This document shows, one piece after another, positions 42,477 through 51,758 of a stretch of 64,000 nucleotides of DNA (position 1 is its first letter; each line of letters opens with the position of its first letter). The DNA is from Mesorhizobium sp. Root102 (lineage in GTDB: Bacteria > Pseudomonadota > Alphaproteobacteria > Rhizobiales > Rhizobiaceae). The notes beneath the pieces were generated by a model, which was not told the DNA's origin, ran no database searches, and saw only the letters and a program-made list of their open reading frames with translations. The DNA lies in assembly GCF_001425625.1 (NCBI RefSeq), contig NZ_LMCP01000034.1:204551-268550 (forward strand), read 5' to 3'. A program made the position numbers and the translations under genes.

Positions 42477-42700
42477 CTTGCTTCGCAGGCGCTCCACGTC
42501 GTCGCGGAGAACCCGCGAAGGAGGCCGGCACCGCATCCGGAGAGTAAACCAATGGGCACCGGCCAAGGCGGATCGACAGGTCCGCCGCGAGAGGCAAGGT
42601 AGCGGGCCTGGGCACCGCATGGCATTGGTGCGATCACGGAAGGTGCCAGCGGCAATTCCCTGGCCTCTTGATTCGAACCATGCGCTTTTGGGCACATGCA

Positions 42701-44485
42701 TCAGTCGAGCGGCTCGTGCTGGTAAAGCTCGTCCATGCTGAGCGATGCCAGGGCGCCGAAAGGTGCCTGCTTTTTCACCCGGCCGCCACTCAGGATCACC
42801 ACGTCGTCGCAGAACGAGATGGTGCTGTGATGGTGACTGATGACGATGGTCGTGCGGCGGCCGGCTCTCGACTTCAGGGTCTCGACGATCGCGGCTTCCG
42901 ACAGCCCGTCCACCGCATTGGTGGCTTCGTCCAGAATGAGGAGATCGGGATCGCGCACCAGGGCCCTGGCCAAGGCGATCCGCTGCCTCTGTCCCGCCGA
43001 GAGATTGATCCCCCTGTAGCCAACCAGCGTCTCGTAACCCCGAGGCAACCGTTCGATGAATTCATGCGCTTCGGCCAGTCTCGCTGCGCCCTCGGCGTCG
43101 CTGGCGGTCGCCGCGTCCTGGCCGTAGGTTATGTTATCAAAAATGGTGCCATCGACCAGTTCCAGCTCCTGGCTGGCCAGGGCGATGTGCCGTCGCCACT
43201 GGCTGGCATCGGTCCCGTCGAGCGGTGATCCATCGACGAGAATCCTGCCGGTATCCGGTTCCACAAAGCGGCACAGGAGATTGACGATCGTCGTCTTGCC
43301 GGCGCCCGAGCGGCCGATCAGCGCGGTCGAGCGGCCACTGCCGATGTCGAACGTCGCCGCATGCAGCACCACTTCACGCCGGTCAGTGCCGGAATAGGTG
43401 AACGTCACATCCTCGAACTTGATGCCCTGGCGCAGACCGTGGAACGGCCCGTCGCCTCGCGGCGGTTGTGGCTTGCCGGCGGGATCCAGCAGCCATGTCA
43501 CTTCTTCGAGCGATCCGCTCAGGCCTTGCAGCTGGCTCCACGACCCTTGCAGGGCCCGCATATGCGGCTGCAGCCTGTAGAGCAGTATGACGAACGCGAT
43601 GATCAGCGGGAAACTCACCTGCGCCAGCCAGGCGCCGATCACCACCGCCAGGAACAGCATGGCATGGAGAACCTCCGTCAGCGGCGGCAGCGCTCCCTGG
43701 CGCACGAGCAGGCCGAAAGAGGCGCGGCGAACCGCATCGGATGCCGCATCGAATATCGCCTTCTCCCGGTTCTCCTGTCCGAAGATGCGGATCAGCCGTC
43801 CGGCATGCACAAGGTGGAGCATCTGCGAGGCGAGGTGGCCGTTGCGGGAGGCGACGCTGCGGCTGGGCTCCTTCAGATTGGCCGAGAGGATGGCGTGCGC
43901 GATCTGGACGAGCGCCAGTCCGAGCGTGACCAGCAGCGTCATGCGCCACGAAAGCAGCAGCAGGAAAGCCAAGAGGATTATGGCGGCCGATGCGCTGACG
44001 ATGGCCGACAGCATGATCTGGATCGCATCGGACGCCCGCCAGGATTCGTTGGAGATGATGTTGAGCAGGCGTCCCGGACTCTGCCGCAGGAAGAATGGGT
44101 AGCCGACCCGCAAAAGCTGCTCCGACAAGGCGCTGCGGATCGAATGACTTGCCTTGCCGGAGATGAAGGTGATCAGCAGCGTGTTGGCGAAGGCGAAGAC
44201 GTTCTTCAGGACGATCGAGCCGAGGATAGCGAGCGAGATGACGACAAGCCGGTCGCGCTCGCTCAGGCCCGATCCGACATGCTGGAGGACAGCGGAGAAG
44301 CCGGCCATTCCCGCCGCATCCCCGTGTCCCATGATGATGCCCAGCAACGGGATGATCAGGCCGATGCCGAACCCTTCGAGGACGGCGCTGGCCAGACCGA
44401 GAAACACGACGGCCGGAAGCAGGCGCAGTTGCCGCTTTCCGAACGCCCGGAACAGCATCGGCAGGCTTGGCGGTAGCAATGGCAT
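42701..44485 (-). CDS. ABC exporter (half-transporter, MsbA-like)
   Basis: The 594-residue protein has six membrane helices followed by an ATPase domain. The ATPase has Walker A IGRSGAGKTT, a signature LSAGQ rather than LSGGQ, LLILDEATNAVD, and the H-loop ISHHHS. This architecture is that of type I half-exporters for lipids or glycolipids. It is the last gene of the surface-glycan operon, so it probably exports the product of the two glycosyltransferases. No periplasmic adaptor is encoded nearby. Confidence 0.9.
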   Translation of the reverse strand: MPLLPPSLPMLFRAFGKRQLRLLPAVVFLGLASAVLEGFGIGLIIPLLGIIMGHGDAAGMAGFSAVLQHVGSGLSERDRLVVISLAILGSIVLKNVFAFANTLLITFISGKASHSIRSALSEQLLRVGYPFFLRQSPGRLLNIISNESWRASDAIQIMLSAIVSASAAIILLAFLLLLSWRMTLLVTLGLALVQIAHAILSANLKEPSRSVASRNGHLASQMLHLVHAGRLIRIFGQENREKAIFDAASDAVRRASFGLLVRQGALPPLTEVLHAMLFLAVVIGAWLAQVSFPLIIAFVILLYRLQPHMRALQGSWSQLQGLSGSLEEVTWLLDPAGKPQPPRGDGPFHGLRQGIKFEDVTFTYSGTDRREVVLHAATFDIGSGRSTALIGRSGAGKTTIVNLLCRFVEPDTGRILVDGSPLDGTDASQWRRHIALASQELELVDGTIFDNITYGQDAATASDAEGAARLAEAHEFIERLPRGYETLVGYRGINLSAGQRQRIALARALVRDPDLLILDEATNAVDGLSEAAIVETLKSRAGRRTTIVISHHHSTISFCDDVVILSGGRVKKQAPFGALASLSMDELYQHEPLD

Positions 44486-44494
44486 TATAGCGTT

Positions 44495-45529
44495 TCACCT
44501 CGCCTGGGCATTGGCTTGCTGATCTTGCCGCACCGGCTCGGCCTGCGGCCGTCGCGCCAGCAGGAGAACCGCGAACCTGGCCGCGCCGAGCAAATTCATG
44601 GCGACGATCGGCCAGTGCGACAGGTTGAGTTCACGATCGAACGCAGGCCCACCCGCGAACTCCCGGAAAGCCCCTCTTGCGGCCCAGTAGAAATGGCGAA
44701 GCAGCCAGGGCGCATGGCGAACATGCTTCAGGCAGAGCCCGCCATTGCCCAGGCTGTAGTCGCGGTGGAGCTTTTCGATGGCTTTGCGATCCCGCCTTCC
44801 GTGATGATGGAATATCGTCATGTCGGGCACATACTCGACCGGGATACCGAGCAGCATCGCCCGCACGAGGTAATCGGTATCCTCGGCCGACCGCAATGGT
44901 CCGCCGGCGCCGAAGCGTTCGTCGAAATAGCCGATGCGGGCCGCGACATCGCGGTGCATCGTCATGTTGCAGCCCAGCACAAAACCGCCGGGATGGACAT
45001 CCGGTGTCAGCCGCTCGCGCACCCGCGAGCGCTTGATGGTGAACGGCAAATCCCTGGGATCGCCAAGCTCGACACGGCCTCCCCGGATGAGCCACCGTTC
45101 CCCCGACGCATAGTGTCGCTCCAGGTCGCGCAGATAGTCGCAATGGACCGCGCAATCATCATCGACGAAGACCAGCACACGGCCGCGCGCGCGCCTCAGC
45201 CCGGCGTTGCGGGCAGCCGCCAATCCGGGGCGCGGCTCGCAAACGGGCGTGAATGGAATGTCCGACATTGCGGCGATGCTGGCCAGGCGTTCGGCCGTGC
45301 GGTCGCTCGAACCGTTGTCGACGACCACGAGTTCGGCCGCGAAGCCGGCATGGGCGCGGCACGCGGCCTGCACCGACTTGATGCAGGCATCGAGCACGGC
45401 GACGCGGTTGCGCGTGCATATGATGAAGCTGACTTCCGGCGCCGATCGTTCCGGCCGGGGACCGGCCGGGGCAGGGCCAAGCGCCGTCGAACGATCGCGC
45501 CGCAGAGGTTGGTGGGCTTTGACGGTCAT
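44495..45529 (-). CDS. Glycosyltransferase family 2 protein
   Basis: The 344-residue protein has a GT-A fold with VSFIICTRNRVAVLDACIKSV, VVDNGSSDRTAERLA, and the metal-binding DXD-type motif VFVDDDCAVH near residue 140. The C-terminal part contains GERWLIRGGRVELGDPRD and ends in a short hydrophobic stretch (LLGAARFAVLLLARR) that may anchor it to the membrane. It transfers a sugar from a nucleotide or lipid donor in surface-polysaccharide synthesis. It lies 10 bases before the ABC exporter start in the same operon. Confidence 0.9.
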   Translation of the reverse strand: MTVKAHQPLRRDRSTALGPAPAGPRPERSAPEVSFIICTRNRVAVLDACIKSVQAACRAHAGFAAELVVVDNGSSDRTAERLASIAAMSDIPFTPVCEPRPGLAAARNAGLRRARGRVLVFVDDDCAVHCDYLRDLERHYASGERWLIRGGRVELGDPRDLPFTIKRSRVRERLTPDVHPGGFVLGCNMTMHRDVAARIGYFDERFGAGGPLRSAEDTDYLVRAMLLGIPVEYVPDMTIFHHHGRRDRKAIEKLHRDYSLGNGGLCLKHVRHAPWLLRHFYWAARGAFREFAGGPAFDRELNLSHWPIVAMNLLGAARFAVLLLARRPQAEPVRQDQQANAQAR

Positions 45530-45532
45530 CCC

Positions 45533-46639
45533 TCAGCCCGCCTGATAAAGTGCCAGAACCGCCGCGGCGGGAGCGGATTTGAAGAAATATGCCATGGCGT
45601 CCGCTTGCCTGCTGGCCGACAGCGAGGCAAGGCTGAGCCAGGGCGCCCAGGCGCCGGGCCGCAGCGCATATTGCTCGCGGCGCCGGATAACGTTCCACTT
45701 CGCGGTCCGCGTCAGCAATTCATGCGTCAGCGGGGGCTGCTTTTCGTCGGCGACGAGCTGGTAGAGGAAATAGAACAGGTTCAGCGCGCCGGCCTCGAAG
45801 CTCGGCCGTATCGCGGCCGGCAGCGAGGAAATCTCCTCCTCCAGCGCGACGATGAAGTGGGCCGCACGGACAACAGTGTCGTGGCTGACCGCATCGCCAA
45901 TGTCGCGCAGGTCCCGCGTGGCTTGCGCCAGGCCCTCGCGCTCGAGGTTCTCGGCCACGATCCGCAAATGCGTCCTGCGCATCTCCTTGACGTGCCGGCT
46001 GGTCACGCTTGCCTGATGGACGCGGTAGACGACCAGGTTTTCGGGCATCATGGCTGCCGGGTAACGGCCGGCCAGCCGCCTGAAAAGATCGAAATCCTCG
46101 GCGTGCCTGTAGGTCTGGTCGTATTGGAGAACGCCGTCGTCGATGACCTTCCTGTTGTAGACGACCGTCGGGTGCATGAAGATCGTGAAGAACATCGCCA
46201 GTATGGGGATGCGGCCGAACTGGAACACCGGATCGGGCTTGCCCGTGGCGATGCGGCCGCGGATCAACATGTCGACGCCGGCGCCGCAGAAGCCGAGCCC
46301 GGGCCGCCGCTCAAACAGCGCCACCTGGCGCGACAATCGCCAGGGATAGGCGACGTCGTCGGCGTCCATCCGCGCGACCAACTCGCCCCGGGCGACCGCA
46401 AGCCCTTCGTTGAGCGTCGCGACGAGGCCACGGTTTTCGCGCGAGATGATCGAGACGCGGCCGTCGGCCTGCCGGTAGCGCTCGAGGATCTCAAGCGAAT
46501 TGTCGGTCGACCCGTCGTCGATCGCGATGATCTCCAGGCGGCCGTAATCCTGCCGCAGGATGCTTCCCAGTGCGGCGGCGAGATAGGGCCCGGCATTGTA
46601 GACCGGCAACAGGACGGAGACGAGCGGCGCGGCGGTCAT
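45533..46639 (-). CDS. Glycosyltransferase family 2 protein
   Basis: The 368-residue protein from ATG 46639 begins MTAAPLVSVLLPVYNAGPYL. It has IIAIDDGSTDNSLEILERY and the metal-site motif MDADDVAYPWR in the GT-A domain, followed by a helical C-terminal domain. ATG 46639 overlaps the acyltransferase stop at 46636 by 4 bases, and its own stop is 3 bases before the next gene, so the whole operon is tightly packed. The linkage it makes is unknown. Confidence 0.9.
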   Translation of the reverse strand: MTAAPLVSVLLPVYNAGPYLAAALGSILRQDYGRLEIIAIDDGSTDNSLEILERYRQADGRVSIISRENRGLVATLNEGLAVARGELVARMDADDVAYPWRLSRQVALFERRPGLGFCGAGVDMLIRGRIATGKPDPVFQFGRIPILAMFFTIFMHPTVVYNRKVIDDGVLQYDQTYRHAEDFDLFRRLAGRYPAAMMPENLVVYRVHQASVTSRHVKEMRRTHLRIVAENLEREGLAQATRDLRDIGDAVSHDTVVRAAHFIVALEEEISSLPAAIRPSFEAGALNLFYFLYQLVADEKQPPLTHELLTRTAKWNVIRRREQYALRPGAWAPWLSLASLSASRQADAMAYFFKSAPAAAVLALYQAG

Positions 46640-47817
46640 CGTCTTGCATCCGTTCGCTGGAGGTCGAGCGATGGCGTGCGGCCGTCGGGCGATCCGCCGG
46701 GATAGGCATCCGCTGGCCTCGCGAACCAGCCGGCATGGCCGGCCTGCGCGGCACTGGCGCGCGCGACATAGGGGAAGTGACGCTTCAGACTGTTGAGCGG
46801 CCTTTCGAAAACCACCCAGGAAATCGATGCCGCGACAATCGTGGCGGCGCCCGCAATCAGGAACCGCCCCGGCCCTTGCTCCGAGACATTGAGCGGGATC
46901 CAGGGCTGCCACTTGACGGCAAGCGACAGCAATATCGGATGGTAGAGATAAACGCCGTAGCTGATGCGACCGAGACCAAGCAGCGGTGGCAGGTCAAGAA
47001 GCTTGCCGATTGTGCCGCCAAGGCCGCGCGAACAGACGGCGACGATGACCATCAGCGGTACCAGAGGCAGGACTTGCCGCACCAGCCAATGGGCCCATTC
47101 CAGCATCGGCTCGGCAGGCGCCGGGACAAACCATTCGATCATCAGGAATGCGGCCGCGAAGACAGGCCAACCGAGCCGCATCCAGTGCGGCAGGGCCGCA
47201 CCCCTGGACCGCCAGCAGGCAAGCAGCGCGCCCGTCGCCAGCGCATCCATGGATGCCGGCGGCAGCAGGTCGCGCGCCAGCGCCGGGGTGGCGGTGAGCG
47301 GCCAGTAAAAGCGATAGGCCAGCGACAGCGCGATGACGCCTATGCAGATCTGTTCGAAGCGCCGGCGTGGGGCCAAAAGGACGACCAGTGGCCAGGCAAG
47401 ATAGAACTGCTCCTCGATGCTCAGGCTCCAGAAATGGCATAGGACCCAAGGGCTCCAGTCATTGCGCAGCGCATACCAGAAATTCGACAGGTAAAGCGCA
47501 TGCCAGAGCAGCGATCCCCTGGACTGCTCCAGATCGACCAGCCAGACGAAACCCAGCACGGCAAAATAGGGCGGGAATATCCGCAGCGCCCGCCTGATGT
47601 AGAAGGATCGCAGCGCGGGGCCGGTTTCAAATTCGGCGGCCGAACGCGCTTCCAGGAGCAGGCGCGTGATCAGGAAGCCGCTCAGCACGAAGAACAGCCG
47701 CACGCCTATATGACCCCAGAAGGAAGATCCCCCCGCCGCGAAGAAATGGGAGTACATCACCATCGTCACGGCGATGGCCCTCAGTGCATCCAGTTGGATG
47801 TCGCGGGCGTTTCTCAT
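46636..47817 (-). CDS. Acyltransferase 3 family (O-acyltransferase) membrane protein
   Basis: The 393-residue protein has about ten membrane helices. The N-terminal motif RDIQLDALRAIAVTMVMYSH, with its His, and the following RALRIFPPYFAV are the active-site signatures of family 3 acyltransferases, which acetylate or succinylate glycans such as exopolysaccharide and O-antigen. Its start codon overlaps the stop of the truncated remnant upstream (TGATG), and its stop overlaps the next gene, so translation is coupled throughout. Confidence 0.92.
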   Translation of the reverse strand: MRNARDIQLDALRAIAVTMVMYSHFFAAGGSSFWGHIGVRLFFVLSGFLITRLLLEARSAAEFETGPALRSFYIRRALRIFPPYFAVLGFVWLVDLEQSRGSLLWHALYLSNFWYALRNDWSPWVLCHFWSLSIEEQFYLAWPLVVLLAPRRRFEQICIGVIALSLAYRFYWPLTATPALARDLLPPASMDALATGALLACWRSRGAALPHWMRLGWPVFAAAFLMIEWFVPAPAEPMLEWAHWLVRQVLPLVPLMVIVAVCSRGLGGTIGKLLDLPPLLGLGRISYGVYLYHPILLSLAVKWQPWIPLNVSEQGPGRFLIAGAATIVAASISWVVFERPLNSLKRHFPYVARASAAQAGHAGWFARPADAYPGGSPDGRTPSLDLQRTDARR

Positions 47818-48059
47818 CAGCGGCTTCCGCCGGCATTGCGCCAGCCGGCCGTCTCGAGCGGCAGGCCAAGGCGGACGAGACCCGCCAGGGCGCCGTCAAA
47901 CCCGCGCTTTGCGAGTCCGATCGGGCCGGGCTCGAAATCGACGAACGGACAGCTCAAGCTGGTCAATCTGGCGGGATCCTCCACGGCGTATGTCCAGTCG
48001 CAAACGAGTCCCCCAGGTGATCGTTCTGCTATGGCATTGTGCAGTGCAACACAAAAAAT
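47817..48059 (-). pseudogene. Truncated, coupled remnant ahead of the acyltransferase gene
   Basis: An open frame of 80 residues (FCVALHNAIAERSPGG, later RGFDGALAGLVRLGLPL, ending AGWRNAGGSR) stops at TGA 47817-47819, overlapping the acyltransferase ATG. An in-frame TAG lies at 48060-48062 and there is no ATG, GTG or TTG in a sensible place. The coding-like composition and the coupled stop suggest the 3' end of a former upstream gene of the operon. The family is not recognised. Confidence 0.55.
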
Positions 48060-48103
48060 CTACCCGGCTGAAATACTTATGTGAGCGAGCGCTAAAATTT
48101 GAC

Positions 48104-48119
48104 AGAACCGGTCGGTTCT
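48104..48119. promoter_or_regulatory. Inverted repeat in the AT-rich operon leader
   Basis: AGAACC-GGTC-GGTTCT, perfect 6-base arms. It lies about 290 bases upstream of the acyltransferase start, in AT-rich DNA that probably holds the operon promoter. Confidence 0.4.
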
Positions 48120-48147
48120 CGCGATTCGTGGCGATTTTCCCCAGAAA

Positions 48148-48165
48148 TTAAACCCTATGGTTTAA
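48148..48165. promoter_or_regulatory. Inverted repeat in the AT-rich operon leader
   Basis: TTAAACC-CTAT-GGTTTAA, perfect 7-base arms with a 4-base spacer, 28 bases from the repeat at 48104-48119. The symmetry and AT content suggest a repressor site. The stretch 48166-48411 has no gene I can support. Confidence 0.45.
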
Positions 48166-48411
48166 GTTGTGCCGATATTCCCGCCTCGGTTGATTGAGGA
48201 GGTCTCTTGGCTCTAGAGCCTAGTTCTCTGTTAAATAATAGGAAATTGCGGAATCTATATTTTGGCTGTATGGATTCGGTCCCGGCTTCGCGGAGAAATG
48301 AGTTGGAATCATTGGCTTTGCGCGGTGCAGCATGCTCGCCGTTTTTTTATCGGTTGGCGCACGCAACGCCCGTCACCGGCTGAGCGGCCTCTGCCGTGGG
48401 CCGTCAACCCG

Positions 48412-48545
48412 TCACACCGCCTTGAACACCACCGTCTGCTCCAGCCCGCCGCACCTTCGGTTTTCCGGCGTCACCGTGCCGCGTAGCGCTCGATGATTTC
48501 CTTGGCGATGGCGACGCCGAGGCTAGCGCCCGGCAGGATGAGGGG
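48412..48545 (-). pseudogene. Histidine kinase C-terminal remnant
   Basis: The frame reads GASLGVAIAKEIIERYAAR, a degenerate G2 box of a histidine-kinase ATPase domain (normally GLGLAI), and hits TGA. In the adjacent frame it continues as VTPENRRCGGLEQTVVF KAV, ending at 48412. Only the last 40 or so codons remain, with a frameshift. Confidence 0.65.
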
Positions 48546-48559
48546 GCGACGCAGCGAGT

Positions 48560-48880
48560 TCACGCGTGGCTCTCCACCGTGTCGACGCGCGTGGTGAACT
48601 GGTAGCCGCCGTTGCGCGCCGTCTTGAACAGCCGCCGTCGCCGGTGTCGGCGAATTTGCGGCGCAGCCGGCTCACCAGCACATCGACCGAAAGTTCGAGC
48701 GGGTCGCGCTCGCGGCCTTGCGTCAGGTCGAGAAGCTGGTCGCGCGACAAAAGCCTGCCGGGACGGTCGAGAAACACCTGCAAAAGATCGGACTCGGCGC
48801 CGGTGAGGTCGACGGCCACGCCTTAAGCGTCCACCACCTTGCGGGTGGCCGGCTCCACCCTGTAACTGGCAAAGCGAGAT
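48560..48880 (-). pseudogene. OmpR-family response regulator remnant
   Basis: The winged-helix domain is recognisable: SRFASYRVEPATRKVVDA, a TAA stop at 48823-48825, then VAVDLTGAESDLLQVFLD, GRLLSRDQLLDLTQGRERDP, SVDVLVSRLRRKFADTGDGG. After a frameshift near 48635 it continues LFKTARNGGYQFTTRVD. The receiver domain is gone. The gene carries one nonsense change, one frameshift and a 5' deletion. It lies next to the kinase fragment, as in a regulator-kinase pair. Confidence 0.8.
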
Positions 48881-48927
48881 GCGGCGCGGGGCGGCGCAGG
48901 CAGGTCGCCAAGGCGCGGCGCGATCAA

Positions 48928-49053
48928 TATTTCATCGCCTACCGGTCTTCGGTGCTGACGGCGCTGGAGGATGTGGAGAATGCGCTCGTGCGGTTGTCGG
49001 AAATCGTCGACGTCAAGACCGGCCCACGGCTGGCGTCGAAGCCGGCCTCGTGA
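48928..49053 (+). pseudogene. Outer-membrane efflux protein (NodT/TolC-like) remnant
   Basis: The fragment reads YFIAYRSSVLTALEDVENAL VRLSE, the helical repeat end of RND-type outer-membrane channels (ALxDVENALV). About 40 codons remain, and the 5' end is fused close to the response-regulator fragment. With the kinase and regulator pieces it suggests a former two-component-controlled efflux locus. Confidence 0.7.
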
Positions 49054-49211
49054 GGCGCTCCCAAGGCCTCGGTTGCTTGCTTCGAGGCGGCTGCGCGACA
49101 CGCCGCTCATCGCCGATGCGGCGTGTGAAAATGCCGCCTCCAGCTTTGGCGATGGCGGGCTGACCGCATCGCTGATACTGATGGCGCACACGCACAGCAC
49201 AGGCGCCGCAG

Positions 49212-50297
49212 ATGACATCCGATACACAGAAGGCCGAAGCGGTCGGGCAGTTGCTCGAAACGCCGGACCTTGCGAGCGCGCTGGAGAGCGAACAGTTCAA
49301 GAAGTTCCTCGACCAGGTGCCGATCGCCATTGCGGTCTCGGACCTGGGTTCGAAGGAGCGCGTCGTCTATGCCAATCCGGAATTCGAGAAACTGTCCGGC
49401 CTCAAGGCGGCGAGGCTCGCCCGGCAACACTGGGCGGCGCTTTCCGGTACCGGCCTGCACCAGCAGAAGGACCGGGTGCTGTTCGAGGCTGTTGTCGAGG
49501 AGACCGATTTCGTCGGCACGTTCCGTCTGGAGCGGACAGAAGACCAACCGGCAATCGTCGACGTCTATTCCAATGTCATCGAGGACGACAATGGCAAGGT
49601 CTGCTTCCGGCTGGTAGCGCTGGTCGACGTCTCGGCCCATGGCGAAACCGAGGATGCGCGATCGATCGACGAGCGCATCCGCGAGAAGGACACGCTGCTG
49701 CGCGAACTGCAGCACCGGGTGAAGAACAATCTGCAGATGATCACCGCGCTGATCCGGATGGAGACGCGCAACGCGGCCGAGCCGGACCAGAAGCGTTTCG
49801 AGAGGCTGGCGGGGCGCGTCGACGCGCTGGCGATCCTCTATCAGACACTGTCGGGCGATGATGACAAGGATGAGGTCGATCTTGGCGTCTATCTCAGCCA
49901 GATCGCGTCGGCGGTGATGAACTCGCATGCGGTCGAGGGCATCCGCCTCGACATGAAGGTCGACACCTATCCGGTGTCGATTAACGTCGCCATGCCGACC
50001 GGGCTGGTGGTAAACGAGCTTTTGACCAATGCGCTCAAGCATGCCTTCCAGGGGCGCGACGGCGGCACGATCACGCTGCACAGCATCGTTGACGGCGATG
50101 GCTGCCGCATCGTCGTCGCCGATGACGGAATCGGCCTGCCGGAGGGCGAGACCTGGCCCAAGCGCGGCAAGCTCGGCGCGCTGATCGCCCGATCGCTGAC
50201 CGAGAATGCCAAGGCGGAATTCGACGTGAATTCGAGCGCCGGCGAGGGCACGCGGGTCACCATCGTCTTCAAGCGCTCGGTTGCCGCCGCCGGCTAG
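49212..50297 (+). CDS. PAS-domain HisKA_2 sensor histidine kinase
   Basis: The 361-residue protein is soluble. A PAS domain (residues about 30-145; IAIAVSDLGSKERVVYANPE) is followed by the HisKA_2 phosphoacceptor region with ELQHRVKNNLQMI (His) and an ATPase domain with NELLTNALKHAF, DDGIGLP and GEGTRVTIVF. This layout is common in Rhizobiales, often feeding the PhyR general stress pathway or an orphan regulator. No response regulator lies beside it; the adjacent fragments belong to another family. ATG 49212 is the only good start. Confidence 0.9.
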   Translation: MTSDTQKAEAVGQLLETPDLASALESEQFKKFLDQVPIAIAVSDLGSKERVVYANPEFEKLSGLKAARLARQHWAALSGTGLHQQKDRVLFEAVVEETDFVGTFRLERTEDQPAIVDVYSNVIEDDNGKVCFRLVALVDVSAHGETEDARSIDERIREKDTLLRELQHRVKNNLQMITALIRMETRNAAEPDQKRFERLAGRVDALAILYQTLSGDDDKDEVDLGVYLSQIASAVMNSHAVEGIRLDMKVDTYPVSINVAMPTGLVVNELLTNALKHAFQGRDGGTITLHSIVDGDGCRIVVADDGIGLPEGETWPKRGKLGALIARSLTENAKAEFDVNSSAGEGTRVTIVFKRSVAAAG

Positions 50298-50369
50298 GCC
50301 GGGAAACCAAGCGGAACGGCTGGCGGTGACCGCTTGGCTGATTTTCGACCTCATACGCCCTGTCGGTGG

Positions 50370-50639
50370 GTTGGGGTGCACATCGGCGCCGGAACCATCC
50401 ACGCCACCATCGCCGACCTGAGGGCCGCCCCGAAAGCCATGGCCTCGCAGCATTTCGACACTGCCACCAGCGAACCCGCCGCTGTCATAGGCATGGTGGT
50501 GCGGATCGTCGAGCAATTGATCAAGAAAACCGGCGTCGCCCGTTCGCGATCCGGCGATCGAGCTGTTTTGAACGTCGCCTGATGTCACGCCCGCCGCGAC
50601 TTCGACCCGGCCAAGATCGTGCTGATTGCCAGCGACTAG
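50370..50639 (+). pseudogene. ROK-family protein remnant
   Basis: The frame reads VGVHIGAGTIHATIADLRAA, like the ATP/sugar-binding start of ROK kinases and repressors, then SEPAAVIGMVVRIVEQLIKK. It stops at TGA 50580-50582 and continues in the same frame as RRDFDPAKIVLIASD before another stop. It is too short and broken to work, and the N-terminal DNA-binding part is absent. Confidence 0.5.
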
Positions 50640-50780
50640 CTTTGCCAGGTGTTTGCGGCGTATCCGCACGCCTTGCCCTAGCAGGCGATTGCCGTTGCCT
50701 CACGACAGCCGGGCCGGTTCATCCTATTGCGGTGCTGCCAGGCAGGTTCTTGCCCGGCGGCAGGGAAGGGTGAAATTGAA

Positions 50781-51662
50781 GTGACATCGACGTCCGTTGC
50801 CCGTCGCGAAGCGGCGCCCTTGCCAGTCGCGGCGCTGATGGGCGCCATGGTGTCGATCCAGATCGGCGCCACCTTCGCCAAGGGATTGTTCCCGCTGATC
50901 GGCGCTCAGGGCACGACGACGCTCAGGCTGGTCATCGGCGCGCTGATGCTGATCGCGGTGCTGCGGCCCTGGCAGATGCGGCCCTCGCGCGCCACTCTGC
51001 CGTGGCTGGTCGCCTATGGGGTGACGCTTTGCGCGCTCAACCTTCTGTTCTACGCGGCGCTCGCCAGGGTTCCGCTGGGCGTCGCGGTGGCGCTGGAGTT
51101 TTCCGGCCCGCTTCTGGTGGCGACGCTGACTTCGCGGCGCGCCAGCGACTTTGCCTGGATTGCGCTGGCGGTGGCCGGCATCCTGCTGTTGTCGCCCTTC
51201 GTTCATTCACTCGCGCCGCTTGATCCGATCGGGGTGATGCTGGCGCTGGCGGCTGGCGGCTTCTGGGCGCTCTATATCGTGCTCGCCCAGAAGGCCGGTG
51301 CGGAGCTTGGCACCCGCACCACCGCCTACGGCATGGCGATCGCCGCCGTGCTGGTGCTGCCCTTCGGCTTGGTGCAGGCGGGAACCGCGCTGCTGGCGCC
51401 GTCGATCCTCGTCAGCGCGCTGCTCGTCGGCCTGTTTTCGAGCGCGTTGCCGTTCTTTCTGGAGATGGTGGCGCTGACCCGCATGCCGGCCCGAATCTAC
51501 GGCACGCTGACCTGCCTGGAGCCGGGGCTGGGCGCATTGGCCGGCTTCCTGTTCCTGCACGAGAGCCTGACCGCCACGCAATGCGTCGGGGTGGCCGCAG
51601 TCATTGCCGCGGCTTTCGGTACTGCGGTCACCTCGAAGCCACCGGTGCCGTCGCCGGAGTAG
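50781..51662 (+). CDS. EamA family transporter (RhtA-like)
   Basis: The 293-residue inner-membrane protein starts at GTG 50781 (VTSTSVARREAAPLP). It has ten helices in two EamA repeats; LGVAVALEFSGPLLVATL and YGTLTCLEPGLGALAGFLF are typical of the threonine/homoserine exporter group. It probably exports amino acids or related compounds, but direction and substrate are inference. It stands alone and converges with the autotransporter gene. Confidence 0.9.
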   Translation: MTSTSVARREAAPLPVAALMGAMVSIQIGATFAKGLFPLIGAQGTTTLRLVIGALMLIAVLRPWQMRPSRATLPWLVAYGVTLCALNLLFYAALARVPLGVAVALEFSGPLLVATLTSRRASDFAWIALAVAGILLLSPFVHSLAPLDPIGVMLALAAGGFWALYIVLAQKAGAELGTRTTAYGMAIAAVLVLPFGLVQAGTALLAPSILVSALLVGLFSSALPFFLEMVALTRMPARIYGTLTCLEPGLGALAGFLFLHESLTATQCVGVAAVIAAAFGTAVTSKPPVPSPE

Positions 51663-51758
51663 GGGGGACGGACGCGCGGCATCCTGCCGTGGGACCGATC
51701 CCGCCGCTGACCGCCGTTCGAGTGTTGCCTTTGTCCGGTCGGCGCCCTTCGTTGTCGT

